A DNA stretch of 64,000 bases from Bacteroidota bacterium (GTDB lineage: Bacteria > Bacteroidota > Bacteroidia > Bacteroidales > UBA10428): the NCBI GenBank assembly GCA_003252385.1, contig QKEH01000114.1:1-64000 (forward strand). The letters are read 5' to 3'. A program made the translations under genes and the position numbers. Every line of letters starts with the position of its first letter. Position 1 is the stretch's first letter. The notes beneath the pieces were generated by a model, which saw only the letters and a program-made list of their open reading frames with translations, had not been told where the DNA came from and made no database searches. Below, piece by piece: positions 45,973 through 55,213 of this stretch.

Positions 45973-47215
45973 ACCTTTTGAAAATTGCAGAAGTATTGTG
46001 CCCTCCAAAACCAAATGTATTGCTTAAGGCCACATTCACTTTACGCTCCTGAGCCACATTAGCAGTTAAATTTAGTTTGGAATCAATCTGTGGATCCAAC
46101 TCATTGAGGTTGATAGTTGGGGGAACCAGATTATGAACAATCGACTTGATTGCGGCAATGGCCTCAATGGCTCCGGCAGCACCCAGCAAGTGCCCGGTCA
46201 TCGATTTGGTTGAACTGATGTTCAACTTGTAAGCATGATCGCCAAAAACCTTTTTTATTGCTTTAGTTTCGGCAATATCTCCTAGTGGAGTGGAGGTTCC
46301 GTGAACATTAACATAGTCCATCTCTTCCGGGTTCAGCCCAGCATCTTCTAACGCGAACTTCATCACGTTCGCAGCGCCAATCCCTTCGGGATGAGGAGCC
46401 GTAAGATGATAGGCATCGGCAGTAAGACCTCCTCCAACCAGTTCGCAAATGATATGTGCACCACGTTTTTTAGCATGTTCCAGCTCCTCCAAAACGAGTA
46501 CTCCGGCACCTTCGCCCATCACAAAACCATCGCGGGTTACATCAAAAGGACGAGAAGCAGTCCGGAACTCATCGTTGTTGGTTGAAAGTGCCTGTAAGGC
46601 ATTAAATCCGCCAATTCCCGGAGGGGTTATGGAAGCTTCAGAACCACCCGAGATGAATACATCGGCCTTGCCCAGTCGGATGTAATTGTATGCATCGATA
46701 ATGGCGTTGGTAGATGTGGCACAGGCCGACACCGTGGCATAGTTTGGCCCACGGAAACCATATTTCATCGATATTTGTCCCGCTGCAATATCCAAAATCA
46801 TCTTGGGAATAAAGAACGGGTTAAAACGCGGAACTTCATTATTCTGAAGGAAGCCCTTCATTTCTTCGTAGAAGGTGTTAAAACCACCTATACCCGAGCC
46901 AAAGATCACCCCGGCCTTATCGAGGTTTAGTTTCTCCAGATCCAATCCGGCTTGCTTCATTGCCTCATCAGCAGCCACCAGGGCATACTGACAATACAAA
47001 TCCAGCTTACGTGCCTCTTTTCGGTCGAAGTGATCTTGGGGGTCAAATCCTTTAATCTCGCATGCAAACTTAGTCTTAAAGTTTGTGGGATCGAAATGAG
47101 TAATCATTTCGGAACCACTGGTCCCTTTAATCAGGTTCGTCCAGTATTCCTCAACATTGTTGCCAATAGGAGTTAAAGCTCCTATACCTGTAACAGCTAC
47201 TCTCTTCAATTCCAT
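45965..47215 (-). CDS. fabF: Beta-ketoacyl-ACP synthase II FabF
   Basis: FabF elongates acyl-ACP with malonyl-ACP in fatty acid synthesis. The 416-residue thiolase-fold enzyme has the active-site Cys in 'TVSACATSTNAIIDAY' (about 168), His in 'YVNVHGTSTPLGD' (about 307) and His in 'TGHLLGAAGAIEA' (about 344), plus the N-terminal 'RVAVTGIGALTPIGN'. It starts 29 bases after acpP and overlaps rnc, the widespread acpP-fabF-rnc arrangement. Confidence 0.97.
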   Translation of the reverse strand: MELKRVAVTGIGALTPIGNNVEEYWTNLIKGTSGSEMITHFDPTNFKTKFACEIKGFDPQDHFDRKEARKLDLYCQYALVAADEAMKQAGLDLEKLNLDKAGVIFGSGIGGFNTFYEEMKGFLQNNEVPRFNPFFIPKMILDIAAGQISMKYGFRGPNYATVSACATSTNAIIDAYNYIRLGKADVFISGGSEASITPPGIGGFNALQALSTNNDEFRTASRPFDVTRDGFVMGEGAGVLVLEELEHAKKRGAHIICELVGGGLTADAYHLTAPHPEGIGAANVMKFALEDAGLNPEEMDYVNVHGTSTPLGDIAETKAIKKVFGDHAYKLNISSTKSMTGHLLGAAGAIEAIAAIKSIVHNLVPPTINLNELDPQIDSKLNLTANVAQERKVNVALSNTFGFGGHNTSAIFKRFE

Positions 47216-47244
47216 AAATACAAGATTAGTCTACGTAAGAAAAA

Positions 47245-47481
47245 TTACTTTGCGTTCTCTTCGATGTAAGCAATAGCATCCTTAACAGTACCAATTTTTT
47301 CAGCTTGGTCGTCGGGAATACCAATGTTGAATTCTTTCTCGAATTCCATAATTAGCTCCACTGTATCCAGTGAGTCTGCACCTAAATCGTTGGTGAAGCT
47401 GGCTTCGGAAGTAACTTCACTTTCATCAACACCGAGTTTGTCAACGATAATAGCTTTTACTCTAGATGCAATATCAGACAT
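47245..47481 (-). CDS. acpP: Acyl carrier protein
   Basis: A 78-residue acidic protein with the phosphopantetheine site '[16 protein letters not shown]' (Ser at about residue 38). It carries growing acyl chains in type II fatty acid synthesis, and could also supply acyl-ACP to the GlsB-like enzyme. First gene of acpP-fabF-rnc, with a well-formed promoter upstream. Confidence 0.97.
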   Translation of the reverse strand: MSDIASRVKAIIVDKLGVDESEVTSEASFTNDLGADSLDTVELIMEFEKEFNIGIPDDQAEKIGTVKDAIAYIEENAK

Positions 47482-47524
47482 AGTTCAAAATTTAAATTAT
47501 ACTTAGGATTAAAAATTAACGGTG

Positions 47525-47555
47525 CAAAGAAATGCAATAATTGAAAAAAAACAAA
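47525..47555 (-). promoter_or_regulatory. acpP promoter: -33 TTTG, 19-base spacer, -7 TTTCTTTG
   Basis: On the minus strand TTTG (47555-47552) is followed after exactly 19 bases by TTTCTTTG (47532-47525), one mismatch from TAnnTTTG. Both elements and the spacing match the Bacteroidota promoter, 44 bases before the acpP ATG. Confidence 0.65.
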
Positions 47556-47646
47556 CAAAAACATTGAATTATTGCCGTAAAAATAGCTTTTTTTGCCCAA
47601 AATTTCGGTGATTTATTTCTTACTGATAAACACTACGCATTTGATT

Positions 47647-48228
47647 ATGAAACAAATAGCCATATTTGCCTCGGGATCGGGCTCGAATGCCCAAGCCATT
47701 GTTGAGTACTTTCAAAACCATAACCAGATCCGGGTCGCCTGCATTCTCTCGAACCGTCCTGATGCCTACGTTCTGGAGCGGGCAAAACAACTGAATGTTC
47801 CGGCTTACACCTTTACCCGACAAGAGTACCAGGAGGGGGCAACCATTCGCCAGATTCTGCAAAACCATCAGATCGATTTCATCGTTCTGGCTGGTTTCCT
47901 TTGGCTCATTCCCGGGTATCTGCTGGAGGCCTTTCCAAAGGCAATGATCAACATACACCCGGCCTTATTGCCAAAATTTGGAGGAAAAGGCATGTTTGGC
48001 ATGCATGTTCACAATGCCGTGGTGGCACAGGGCGAAAAAGAATCGGGAATCAGCATACACTACGTCAACGAGCACTACGATGAAGGAGATATTATTTACC
48101 AGGCAACCTGCCCGATAACCGTCTCGGACACCCCGCAACACGTAGCCCAAAAGGTCCACCAGTTAGAATACCTCCATTTCCCAAGAATCATTGAACAAGT
48201 GGTGCTTCAGCTACCGGAACGTCATTAA
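47647..48228 (+). CDS. purN: Phosphoribosylglycinamide formyltransferase PurN
   Basis: PurN formylates GAR with 10-formyl-THF in purine synthesis. The 193-residue protein has 'IAIFASGSGSNAQAIVEYF' at the start, 'FIVLAGFLWLIPGYLLEAFPKAMINIHPALLPKFGGKGMFG' with the catalytic Asn-His pair, and 'ESGISIHYVNEHYDEGDIIYQ' with the catalytic Asp region. The ORF track starts at 47593; the ATG at 47647 begins exactly at the family N-terminus. Its stop overlaps the stop of the convergent M23 gene. Confidence 0.94.
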   Translation: MKQIAIFASGSGSNAQAIVEYFQNHNQIRVACILSNRPDAYVLERAKQLNVPAYTFTRQEYQEGATIRQILQNHQIDFIVLAGFLWLIPGYLLEAFPKAMINIHPALLPKFGGKGMFGMHVHNAVVAQGEKESGISIHYVNEHYDEGDIIYQATCPITVSDTPQHVAQKVHQLEYLHFPRIIEQVVLQLPERH

Positions 48229-49478
48229 TTGACGGTCTGAAGCAATTGGATTACCCGGGTTTTTACGGAGTCGAAGGCAGCCCGGTTTGCTTCGTGAACC
48301 GGTTCCACCGGAGGTGCTTCCACTTTAAGCGGATCAATGGGCTTGCCATTCATGTAGAAGCGGAAGTCCAAATGAGCGCCTGTAGCCAAACCGGTTGCAC
48401 CCACATAGCCAATTACATCGCCTTGTTTAACATGGGCTCCGGTTTGAATTCCTTTAGCAAAGCCCTTAAGATGCAGGTAAGCCGTAGAATACACTCCATT
48501 GTGTTTGATCTTGACAAAGTTACCTCCCCCACGGTTGTAGCCATGACTGGCTTCAATCACTTTTCCATCGCCAATGGACTGAACCGGTGTACCGGCGGGG
48601 GCCGCATAGTCGACCCCGTGATGGGGGCGGCGGATTTTCAGTACCGGATGCATCCGAGAGTTCGAAAAATGAGAACTTACGCGGGAAAAACGCAAGGGCG
48701 CCTTCAAAAAGGCCTTACGCAGGCTTTGCCCTTCCAGGTCATAAAAACTCACTATACTGTCCTGTTCGAAGGGTATGGCATAATACTCGGTACCTCCGTT
48801 GCGGAAGTAAGCCCCGTAAATTTGCCCCAAACCCACAGCCAAGGTATCCACATATTGTTCATCATACACTACACAAAAGCTATCGGCCGGTTGCAGACCA
48901 AAAAAGTCGATCGTCCAGGCATAAATCTCGGAGAGCTCATTGGCCATAACCGGGTTGGCACCTCCTTCTACCATGGCATTCCACAGCGAAGACCGGATAC
49001 TTCCCGTTGCTCTTCGCTGAATGGTAGTAACCTCCTTCTGCCCCATGCGTATGGGCATAGAATCCGCCATAGCAAACAGGACATAATCAATAGGGGTATG
49101 CTCGTAAACCAGGTACCGCAGGGTATGTAACGAATCGTTATTGAAGAAAAGCGCGTATTTGTTACCCGCCCGTATTTTTCGCAAATCGAATGCAGGATTG
49201 CCGCTCCCCACCAGTCTGGCTATGGCGCCTTCGGGCAGGTTGTATTCGCTGAGTATGGACAGCAACATCTGGTTCGGTCTCACCTCATCAAACTGAATAT
49301 CGAACGAATCTACCGGTAACCCGTAAAGTTGAATCACTTCCCGGGGGACTTGTATAGAATCTGCCACCATGGCCCCACGCCCTCTGGGTATGAAATGGTA
49401 GGTATAAAAACAGCTTCCGGCTATGGTTAAAATGAGAACCGATACCACGGTTATAATCTTCCAATGTTTACGAATCAT
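48225..49478 (-). CDS. M23-family peptidoglycan metallopeptidase-like protein
   Basis: A 417-residue envelope protein with one N-terminal membrane helix (about 8-28), a middle region resembling the substrate-blocking domains of M23 proteins, and a C-terminal LytM domain. The zinc motif HxxxD appears as 'HHGVDYAAPAGTPV' (about 295), and 'YLHLKGFAKGI' follows. The usual HxH of 'GPHLHFE' reads 'GAHLDFRFYMNG' here: the first His is kept but the second, normally a zinc ligand, is Asp. I believe this variant recurs in Bacteroidota M23 proteins. Activity is therefore uncertain. It starts three bases after leuS ends, so both share a transcript. Confidence 0.85.
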   Translation of the reverse strand: MIRKHWKIITVVSVLILTIAGSCFYTYHFIPRGRGAMVADSIQVPREVIQLYGLPVDSFDIQFDEVRPNQMLLSILSEYNLPEGAIARLVGSGNPAFDLRKIRAGNKYALFFNNDSLHTLRYLVYEHTPIDYVLFAMADSMPIRMGQKEVTTIQRRATGSIRSSLWNAMVEGGANPVMANELSEIYAWTIDFFGLQPADSFCVVYDEQYVDTLAVGLGQIYGAYFRNGGTEYYAIPFEQDSIVSFYDLEGQSLRKAFLKAPLRFSRVSSHFSNSRMHPVLKIRRPHHGVDYAAPAGTPVQSIGDGKVIEASHGYNRGGGNFVKIKHNGVYSTAYLHLKGFAKGIQTGAHVKQGDVIGYVGATGLATGAHLDFRFYMNGKPIDPLKVEAPPVEPVHEANRAAFDSVKTRVIQLLQTVN

Positions 49479-49481
49479 CTC

Positions 49482-52142
49482 TTAAGCAACTACAATATTT
49501 ACAATCTTATTGGGCACTACAATTATTTTACGTACCTCATGCCCTTCGATCCATTTCAGAGCTTTCTCGTGGGTTAAGGCGGCCTTTTCTACCTCTTCCT
49601 TAGTGGCAGCAATAGGCATTGGCAGCTTAAAACGCATTTTACCGTTGAAGGAAACCGGATACTCAAAACTGTCTTCCTGCAGGTATTGCTCGTCTACTTC
49701 GGGCCAGGGCTCGTATGCTATGGTAGTGCCGGCACCATACAATTGCCATAGCTCTTCGGCCAAATGCGGGGCAAAGGGCGACAACAGTTTAGTGAATACC
49801 TGAGCTGTTTCCTTTTGAACTTTCCCTTTTTTCATGGCCAGATTGGTAACAATCATCAGCTGGGAAATGGCGGTATTAAATTTCAGTCCTTCAATATCGG
49901 AACCTATTTTCCGAATACTCTGATGCAGCAACTTCATCATTTCGGCATCATCGGGCTCCGAACCAATATTCTGCGGATCGGCAAAGAAACGGTACACCCG
50001 GCAAAGAAAGTTGTAAACCCCCTTAACTCCGGTATCGACCCAGGGTTTAGTGGCATCCAACGGCCCCATAAACATCTCGTACAGTCGAAGACTATCGGCA
50101 CCATAATTGGTGGTAACATCGTCGGGGTTTACCACATTTTTAAGCGATTTCGACATTTTAGCCACAATCTGGTTCAGTTCCGCCCCCGTGTTCGTATGGA
50201 AAAACTTACCGTCCTTCTCCTCTACCTCATCGGAAGGTACTTTAGATCCGGTTTCGGTTTCGTAAGCAAAAGCGAGGATCATGCCCTGGTTAAACAGTTT
50301 TTTGTAAGGCTCGTCGGTGGAAACAATACCCAAGTCGTAAAGTACCTTATGCCAGAAGCGGCTGTATAGTAAATGAAGAACAGCATGCTCGGCACCTCCT
50401 ATATAAAGGTCAACGGGCATCCAGTAATTCTCTTTGGCTTTATCAAAAGGAGCTTCCGGATTTCTAGGATCGATATACCGGAGATAGTACCAGCACGATC
50501 CCGCCCATTGGGGCATGGTGTTGGTTTCGCGGCGGAATTTCCCTTTATCATCGGTGCCATACAACCAATCGGAGGCATTGGCCAGTGGCGACTCACCGTC
50601 GTCGCCGGGCTTGAACGCTTCCAGCTCGGGAAGGGTAACCGGCAATTCGTGGTCGGGCACTACGGCAATGGAACCATCTTCGTAATGTTTTACCGGAAAA
50701 GGCTCTCCCCAGTAACGTTGACGGCTAAAGAGCCAGTCGCGCAGTTTGTAATTGACAGCCGCTTTTCCCAGTCCCTTGCCTACCAGCCATTGGGTGGTAG
50801 TTTTTATCCCCTGCTCCTTATTCAATCCGTTAATATCCAAACCTTCACTACCGTCCGAGTTGATATAGGCTCCATCCTCCGTCCAGCAGGCAGTTCCGTT
50901 CAATACGTGCTGCTTAATTTCCGGATCGGCGGTTTTGGGTTCAAGTATACAGATAACGGGCAGATTAAACTGGCGGGCAAACTCAAAATCGCGGGTATCG
51001 TGGGCAGGCACGGCCATAATGGCTCCGGTTCCATAACCCATCAGCACGTAGTCGGCCACCCAAATCGGGATGCGTTTTGCGTTAACCGGGTTGATGGCAT
51101 AACGACCGGTAAAAACCCCTGTTTTTTCCTTGGCCAGTTCGGTACGGTCTAAATCCGATTTCATAGCAGCCGCTTTCACATAAGCATCTACGTGGCTCTT
51201 TTGCTCTCCGGTAACGATATCCCCCAACATGGCATGCTCCGGGGCAATAACCATATAGGTTGCCCCAAACAGGGTATCGGGGCGGGTGGTATACACCCGG
51301 AGTTTTTCCGTCAGCCCATCTACTTCAAAATCCACTTCGGCACCCGTTGATTTGCCAATCCAGTTGCGTTGCATGTCCTTCACACTCTCCGGCCATTCGG
51401 AAAGGGTATCCAGACCGGTAAGCAAGCGTTCGGCATACAAAGGTATCCGCAGCATCCACTGCTTCAGGTTTTTTCGTTCTACTTCCCTGGTGCCACATTT
51501 CTCGTGCGAACCATCGTTGAGCACTTCCTCGTTGGCACAAACAATCTTACAATGCTTACACCACCAAACCTGGGCATTATCGTAATAGGCCAACCGTTTG
51601 GCATCGGTATATTCGCGTACCGCATGGCTTCCCCTGGCTTTTATCTCATCCGGTATGGGAAGCTCATCAATAGGACGTCCTTTTTCCTGTTCCTTATCGA
51701 ACCAGGTATGGTACAAACGAATAAATATCCATTGGGTCCATTGGTAATAATCGGTATCGGTGGTATTGATTTCACGATCCCAGTCGTAGCTCAATCCCAA
51801 CGATTTGATCTGACGCCGGAAAGTGTCGCAGTTTTTTAGTGTGGTAATTGAAGGATGGGTTCCGGTTTGAATGGCATATTGCTCGGCCGGAAGCCCAAAG
51901 GCATCCCAGCCCATGGGATGCAGCACATTGTATCCGTTCATTCGTTTATACCGGCTTACAATATCGGAAGCAGTATAACCTTCGGGGTGCCCCACGTGCA
52001 GTCCGCTACCCGAAGGATAGGGAAACATGTCGAGTGCATAAAATTTCTTCGGATTGGAAATATCGTCGCGGGTTTTAAAGGTTTTATTCTCCTCCCAATA
52101 GGCCTGCCATTTCTTCTCGATATCGGTAAAATTATATTCCAT
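49482..52142 (-). CDS. leuS: Leucyl-tRNA synthetase LeuS
   Basis: A class I aminoacyl-tRNA synthetase of 886 residues. The HIGH motif is '[15 protein letters not shown]' (about 48), the zinc-finger-like '[14 protein letters not shown]' lies near 195, the CP1 editing domain includes '[14 protein letters not shown]' (about 287), '[15 protein letters not shown]' is near 475, and KMSKS is '[15 protein letters not shown]' (about 675). The ORF track's first codon at 52145 is TTG; the ATG at 52142 is used. It has its own promoter and a 5' inverted repeat in its leader. Confidence 0.97.
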   Translation of the reverse strand: MEYNFTDIEKKWQAYWEENKTFKTRDDISNPKKFYALDMFPYPSGSGLHVGHPEGYTASDIVSRYKRMNGYNVLHPMGWDAFGLPAEQYAIQTGTHPSITTLKNCDTFRRQIKSLGLSYDWDREINTTDTDYYQWTQWIFIRLYHTWFDKEQEKGRPIDELPIPDEIKARGSHAVREYTDAKRLAYYDNAQVWWCKHCKIVCANEEVLNDGSHEKCGTREVERKNLKQWMLRIPLYAERLLTGLDTLSEWPESVKDMQRNWIGKSTGAEVDFEVDGLTEKLRVYTTRPDTLFGATYMVIAPEHAMLGDIVTGEQKSHVDAYVKAAAMKSDLDRTELAKEKTGVFTGRYAINPVNAKRIPIWVADYVLMGYGTGAIMAVPAHDTRDFEFARQFNLPVICILEPKTADPEIKQHVLNGTACWTEDGAYINSDGSEGLDINGLNKEQGIKTTTQWLVGKGLGKAAVNYKLRDWLFSRQRYWGEPFPVKHYEDGSIAVVPDHELPVTLPELEAFKPGDDGESPLANASDWLYGTDDKGKFRRETNTMPQWAGSCWYYLRYIDPRNPEAPFDKAKENYWMPVDLYIGGAEHAVLHLLYSRFWHKVLYDLGIVSTDEPYKKLFNQGMILAFAYETETGSKVPSDEVEEKDGKFFHTNTGAELNQIVAKMSKSLKNVVNPDDVTTNYGADSLRLYEMFMGPLDATKPWVDTGVKGVYNFLCRVYRFFADPQNIGSEPDDAEMMKLLHQSIRKIGSDIEGLKFNTAISQLMIVTNLAMKKGKVQKETAQVFTKLLSPFAPHLAEELWQLYGAGTTIAYEPWPEVDEQYLQEDSFEYPVSFNGKMRFKLPMPIAATKEEVEKAALTHEKALKWIEGHEVRKIIVVPNKIVNIVVA

Positions 52143-52168
52143 CAATATGCGGTTTTGATAATCGGTGA

Positions 52169-52205
52169 GTGCACTTCCTTAAAATAGTGGTGATTTCAAG
52201 TGCAC
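52169..52205 (-). repeat. Inverted repeat at the 5' end of the leuS leader
   Basis: GTGCACTT and AAGTGCAC (8 bp, perfect) are separated by 21 bases. The outer arm starts directly at the end of the leuS -7 element, so the predicted transcript would begin within or near the stem. Function unknown; it could be a stability hairpin or a protein-binding site. Confidence 0.5.
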
Positions 52206-52212
52206 AAAAGTA
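52205..52212 (-). promoter_or_regulatory. -7 promoter element TACTTTTG for leuS
   Basis: Exact TAnnTTTG match on the minus strand, 63 bases before the leuS ATG and past the stop of the EamA gene. Confidence 0.6.
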
Positions 52213-52247
52213 ACAAAAGTTGAATTATTTGAAAGTATAGCAGTTTT

Positions 52248-53147
52248 TTATAGCCGCTTTGTACCCGAACGTGAATATGTACTATTAATCAGATACACAC
52301 CCAGTAAAATAGTAAGCATGCACCCCAGGTGCAGGTAGGTCAGCCTTTCGCCATACAGCAGCCCCCAGCCCATAGCAAAAACAGGTATAATATAGGTAAC
52401 GGTGGAAGCAAAAATGGCCGTTGCGTAACGGATAAGACTGTTCATTAATACCATTGCCAAAGCGGTTCCAACCACCCCCAGGAATAATACAGCCGACAGA
52501 TCGATCATCCAGGTTTTTGAAACCGTAATATGATGAACATCGGTGGTTAGGAAATATACCAGTGCTACCGGGGTAATAAAGAAAAACGACAACGAAGTGA
52601 TTTCAACCCCTTTCAGATGCGTGAGCCTGGCCTTCACCAAATTTACATTAGCCGCATAACTTGCGGTAGCCATCACAATGAGCACTGCATAAAAGTCGAC
52701 ATTTTTTAGCGACATGGTACTACCTGCAGCCATTAGTCCTAAAGCGCCAGCCATTCCAAGAAACAGTCCAACGCCTTGCCACCAGGTTGCCCGCATCTTA
52801 AAACAAAGAAAGCCGATGATAAAGGTAAAAACCGGAGTCATGGTATTCAACATTCCGGCCAGAGCACTTTCAATATGGGTTTGTCCCCGGGCGTATAAAA
52901 GGGCAGGAATTAAACCTCCCAAAAAGCCCGACATGGCCAAATGGAACAGATCCTTTAGTGATTTATGTTTAAAATGCCTTATTGCCAGGGGAAGCAACAC
53001 CAAACCGGCCGCCATCATACGTACAGTTGCCACCTGCCCGCCGGACAAGCTGCGCAACGCCAGTTTGGTAAGAATGAAAGAACCTCCCCAAATAAAAGCC
53101 AGCAAGAATAAAATCATACCCTGAAACCACCTCTTCTGCCAATTCAT
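52248..53147 (-). CDS. EamA-family (DMT) transporter
   Basis: The 299-residue protein has ten predicted helices formed by two EamA repeats (about 10-140 and 152-290). Typical features are 'FLLAFIWGGSFILTKLALRSLSGGQVATVRMMAAGLVLLP' in repeat 1 and 'LGVVGTALAMVLMNSLIRYATAIFASTVTYIIPVFAMGWGLLYGERL' in repeat 2. The family exports amino acids and other metabolites; substrate here is unknown. A near-consensus -7 element, TAGATTTA, lies at 53168-53175 on the minus strand. Confidence 0.88.
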   Translation of the reverse strand: MNWQKRWFQGMILFLLAFIWGGSFILTKLALRSLSGGQVATVRMMAAGLVLLPLAIRHFKHKSLKDLFHLAMSGFLGGLIPALLYARGQTHIESALAGMLNTMTPVFTFIIGFLCFKMRATWWQGVGLFLGMAGALGLMAAGSTMSLKNVDFYAVLIVMATASYAANVNLVKARLTHLKGVEITSLSFFFITPVALVYFLTTDVHHITVSKTWMIDLSAVLFLGVVGTALAMVLMNSLIRYATAIFASTVTYIIPVFAMGWGLLYGERLTYLHLGCMLTILLGVYLINSTYSRSGTKRL

Positions 53148-53251
53148 ACCTTATTTTTGGGTGAAGCTAAATCTATTTTACGGGAAGCGCAACAAAGGGA
53201 ATAAATTCGGTATTTTTCTGGAAACAATTTTCTGACCTTCCTAAAAAGTAC

Positions 53252-53259
53252 TACATTTG
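53252..53259 (+). promoter_or_regulatory. -7 promoter element TACATTTG for tRNA-Arg
   Basis: Exact TAnnTTTG match ending 10 bases before the tRNA 5' end, so the primary transcript would have only a few extra 5' bases. Confidence 0.7.
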
Positions 53260-53269
53260 CGCCCGAAAC

Positions 53270-53346
53270 GGTCCCGTAGTTCAGTTGAATAGAACGTCAG
53301 ATTCCGGTTCTGAAGGTCGGGGGTTTGAATCCCTCCGGGATCACCA
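53270..53346 (+). tRNA. tRNA-Arg (anticodon CCG)
   Basis: The sequence folds into a full cloverleaf. The acceptor stem GGTCCCG pairs with CGGGATC, the anticodon stem TCAGA/TCTGA encloses loop TTCCGGT (anticodon CCG, reading CGG), and the T-arm GGGGG/CCCTC encloses TTTGAAT. The discriminator is A, and CCA is encoded at 53344-53346. It is a single-gene unit with its own promoter and terminator. Confidence 0.95.
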
Positions 53347-53355
53347 ATAATCATG

Positions 53356-53400
53356 GAGTGTAAGTTCCGAACAGGAGTTGGAATTTGCACTCTTTTTTTG
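53356..53400 (+). terminator. Intrinsic terminator of the tRNA-Arg gene
   Basis: A 13-bp stem, GAGTGTAAGTTCC with GGAATTTGCACTC (two G-T pairs), is followed by seven T, beginning 10 bases after the CCA. The 53401-53585 interval shows no gene. Confidence 0.88.
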
Positions 53401-53585
53401 TTTGGTATCAGCGGGCAAATTGTAATTCGCTAGTTCCAGAGCATCCCCCAATTATTTACAGAAAGCACTTTTTGAATTTCGCACTACAGCACAAACAGCA
53501 CCTCTCAGAAGTCAGTTAGTTATGTGTTCCGGCATCCCCTTACAGCACCTGTCCATCCGTCCATCACGCTGTGGCTATGCAGAAA

Positions 53586-53620
53586 ATAAAAAAGGAGAGC
53601 CTCAGCTCTCCTTTTTTATT
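53586..53620 (-). terminator. Terminator of the exbB-exbD operon
   Basis: GGAGAGC pairs with GCTCTCC around CTCA and is flanked by A and T runs on both sides, so it can act in either direction. It lies 18 bases after the stop of the last exbD gene. Confidence 0.9.
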
Positions 53621-53638
53621 CGTTCTATTTCTGCTCCA

Positions 53639-54124
53639 CTATCGTCCGGCTTTTAATGCCTCAATGGCATCGCCTTCGAAAGTAGAATAGTTAATCTTCA
53701 GTGCACTGGCTTTCCGAAGTTCCTGTTTAACATCGGTAACAATACCCATTTCGGTGTTGCCATCAATTTTAAGGGACACGGTCATTTTACTACGTTTGTT
53801 TTCGTCAGTAGCTTCCCGTTTTGCAGCCACAAAGTCCCGTATTTGTTCGGGTTCAGCAAACGAATCGTTTAACTGAATGCGGGGAACGGTACCAAAAACT
53901 TTTTTATTCGTAGGCTTTCCAATGTAGATGTAGCTCACCAAAGCTTTGTCTTCCAACTTTTTTACCTCACTGGCTGTAGGAGCAGCAATGTCGACCCGAA
54001 GTTCCACTTCACGCATAACCGTGGTTACCATGAAAAAGAACAAGAGCATAAACACGATATCGGGCAGGGAAGCAGTAGAGATCGCTGCCATCGATTTTTT
54101 TCCGCCTTTTCTAAATTTCGACAT
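53639..54124 (-). CDS. exbD: ExbD/TolR-family biopolymer transport protein (second copy)
   Basis: A 161-residue inner-membrane protein with a single N-terminal helix whose conserved proton-carrying Asp is in 'TASLPDIVFMLLFFFMVTTVM' (Asp at about residue 22), and a periplasmic domain ('VSYIYIGKPTNKK', 'MTVSLKIDGNTEMGIVTDVKQELRKA'). It follows the first exbD by one base. In Bacteroidota two ExbD-type proteins often accompany one ExbB; they may form a mixed dimer in the channel. No tonB gene is in the window. Confidence 0.88.
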   Translation of the reverse strand: MSKFRKGGKKSMAAISTASLPDIVFMLLFFFMVTTVMREVELRVDIAAPTASEVKKLEDKALVSYIYIGKPTNKKVFGTVPRIQLNDSFAEPEQIRDFVAAKREATDENKRSKMTVSLKIDGNTEMGIVTDVKQELRKASALKINYSTFEGDAIEALKAGR

Positions 54125-54125
54125 A

Positions 54126-54710
54126 TTACTTTCCTCCTATGTTTCGGGGTTCAGCTTCGGATACCTTGCGCGGAACAACTGTTTCTACGGCAGCTATTTT
54201 ATCTTGATCTTCCAGATCGTCGTAACGAACTCCGAATTTCCTTAAACTAAATTCATCGCGAAGATCATTGATTGCCGCATTTAACTCGTTTTGCACTGCG
54301 ATATACATTTTATACGAGGTACCCCTGTCGTTCTGCAGGGATATCACGTGCTTGGTGGTAAGTTCCATAGGCCCGAAGAACGGCACATCCACAATCTCCT
54401 TAACCGGCAAGTCGGGCTCATCGTAAGGGTTGAGAATGAAATTCTTGGTGGCCTGTCGAAGATCCTTAATATCCATTTGCTCTCCTTCCACCAACAGCTT
54501 ATCATCGCGGTTTACCAGTACCACAAAGATATTTCGTTCCTTAACATCTACCTTTTCATCTTGCTGTTTCTCCTCAGGCATGGGAGGCAGCTTGGTGATG
54601 ATACCCATATCGGTATCCATGGTGGTAGAAACCAGGAAGAAGATAAGCAACAGGAAGGCAATATCGGCCATAGACCCTGCATTGATCTCCTGAATCTCTC
54701 TTTTTGCCAT
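54126..54710 (-). CDS. exbD: ExbD/TolR-family biopolymer transport protein (first copy)
   Basis: A 194-residue ExbD-type protein with the N-terminal helix 'GSMADIAFLLLIFFLVSTTM' carrying the conserved Asp (about residue 16), and a longer periplasmic part than the second copy, including 'ERNIFVVLVNRDDKLLVEGEQMDIKDL'. A charged C-terminal tail follows. With ExbB it would use the proton gradient to drive TonB or a related periplasmic protein. Second-last gene of the operon. Confidence 0.88.
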   Translation of the reverse strand: MAKREIQEINAGSMADIAFLLLIFFLVSTTMDTDMGIITKLPPMPEEKQQDEKVDVKERNIFVVLVNRDDKLLVEGEQMDIKDLRQATKNFILNPYDEPDLPVKEIVDVPFFGPMELTTKHVISLQNDRGTSYKMYIAVQNELNAAINDLRDEFSLRKFGVRYDDLEDQDKIAAVETVVPRKVSEAEPRNIGGK

Positions 54711-54746
54711 AATTACTTCTTTTATTAAGCAACCGGAGTTGCGTTT

Positions 54747-55202
54747 TTACTTTATTGCACGGTATACTTCGGTGGCAATAATGCCCACGAAAGCCACTAC
54801 AGCTAAAATGTAGGTAGCATTCAGCCCGGTACCCACCCACTTAAGAGTTGCCTCCGAAGGAGTTGGTATCTGGGGGTTCAAAATTGACAGTGGCTCGCTG
54901 GATGCAGTGAAATAGGATACAACGAACAACACCCCTCCAAGAACCAGAGCAATAAGCGCCCCTTTCAAAACTTTTGGACTGGATAAAATATTAGCGAAAG
55001 AAAACACCAATGTTGCCAGGGTAGCAATGGCGAAAAGAATTCCTGACCAAACGAGTACCAGCGAAGTATAGGTTTTTGCTTCAAATGGTGTTCCTACTGT
55101 CTCGGGCACACTGCCTCCCAGGTAGTAAAACCCGGCAAAGACAATGGATAGTCCTGTTATAATGGTGAGTACAACAGAAGATATTTTTTGAATACCTGTC
55201 AT
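54747..55202 (-). CDS. Conserved four-helix membrane protein between exbB and exbD
   Basis: The 151-residue protein has about four hydrophobic segments (near 8-30, 45-70, 82-102 and 126-146) with short loops and no signal peptide or known motif. It sits inside the exbB-exbD-exbD operon, 11 bases after exbB and 36 before exbD. I recall a similar gene at this place in other Bacteroidota, which suggests a part in the energy-transducing complex; that role is inference. Confidence 0.7.
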   Translation of the reverse strand: MTGIQKISSVVLTIITGLSIVFAGFYYLGGSVPETVGTPFEAKTYTSLVLVWSGILFAIATLATLVFSFANILSSPKVLKGALIALVLGGVLFVVSYFTASSEPLSILNPQIPTPSEATLKWVGTGLNATYILAVVAFVGIIATEVYRAIK

Positions 55203-55213
55203 GATACGTTTCC

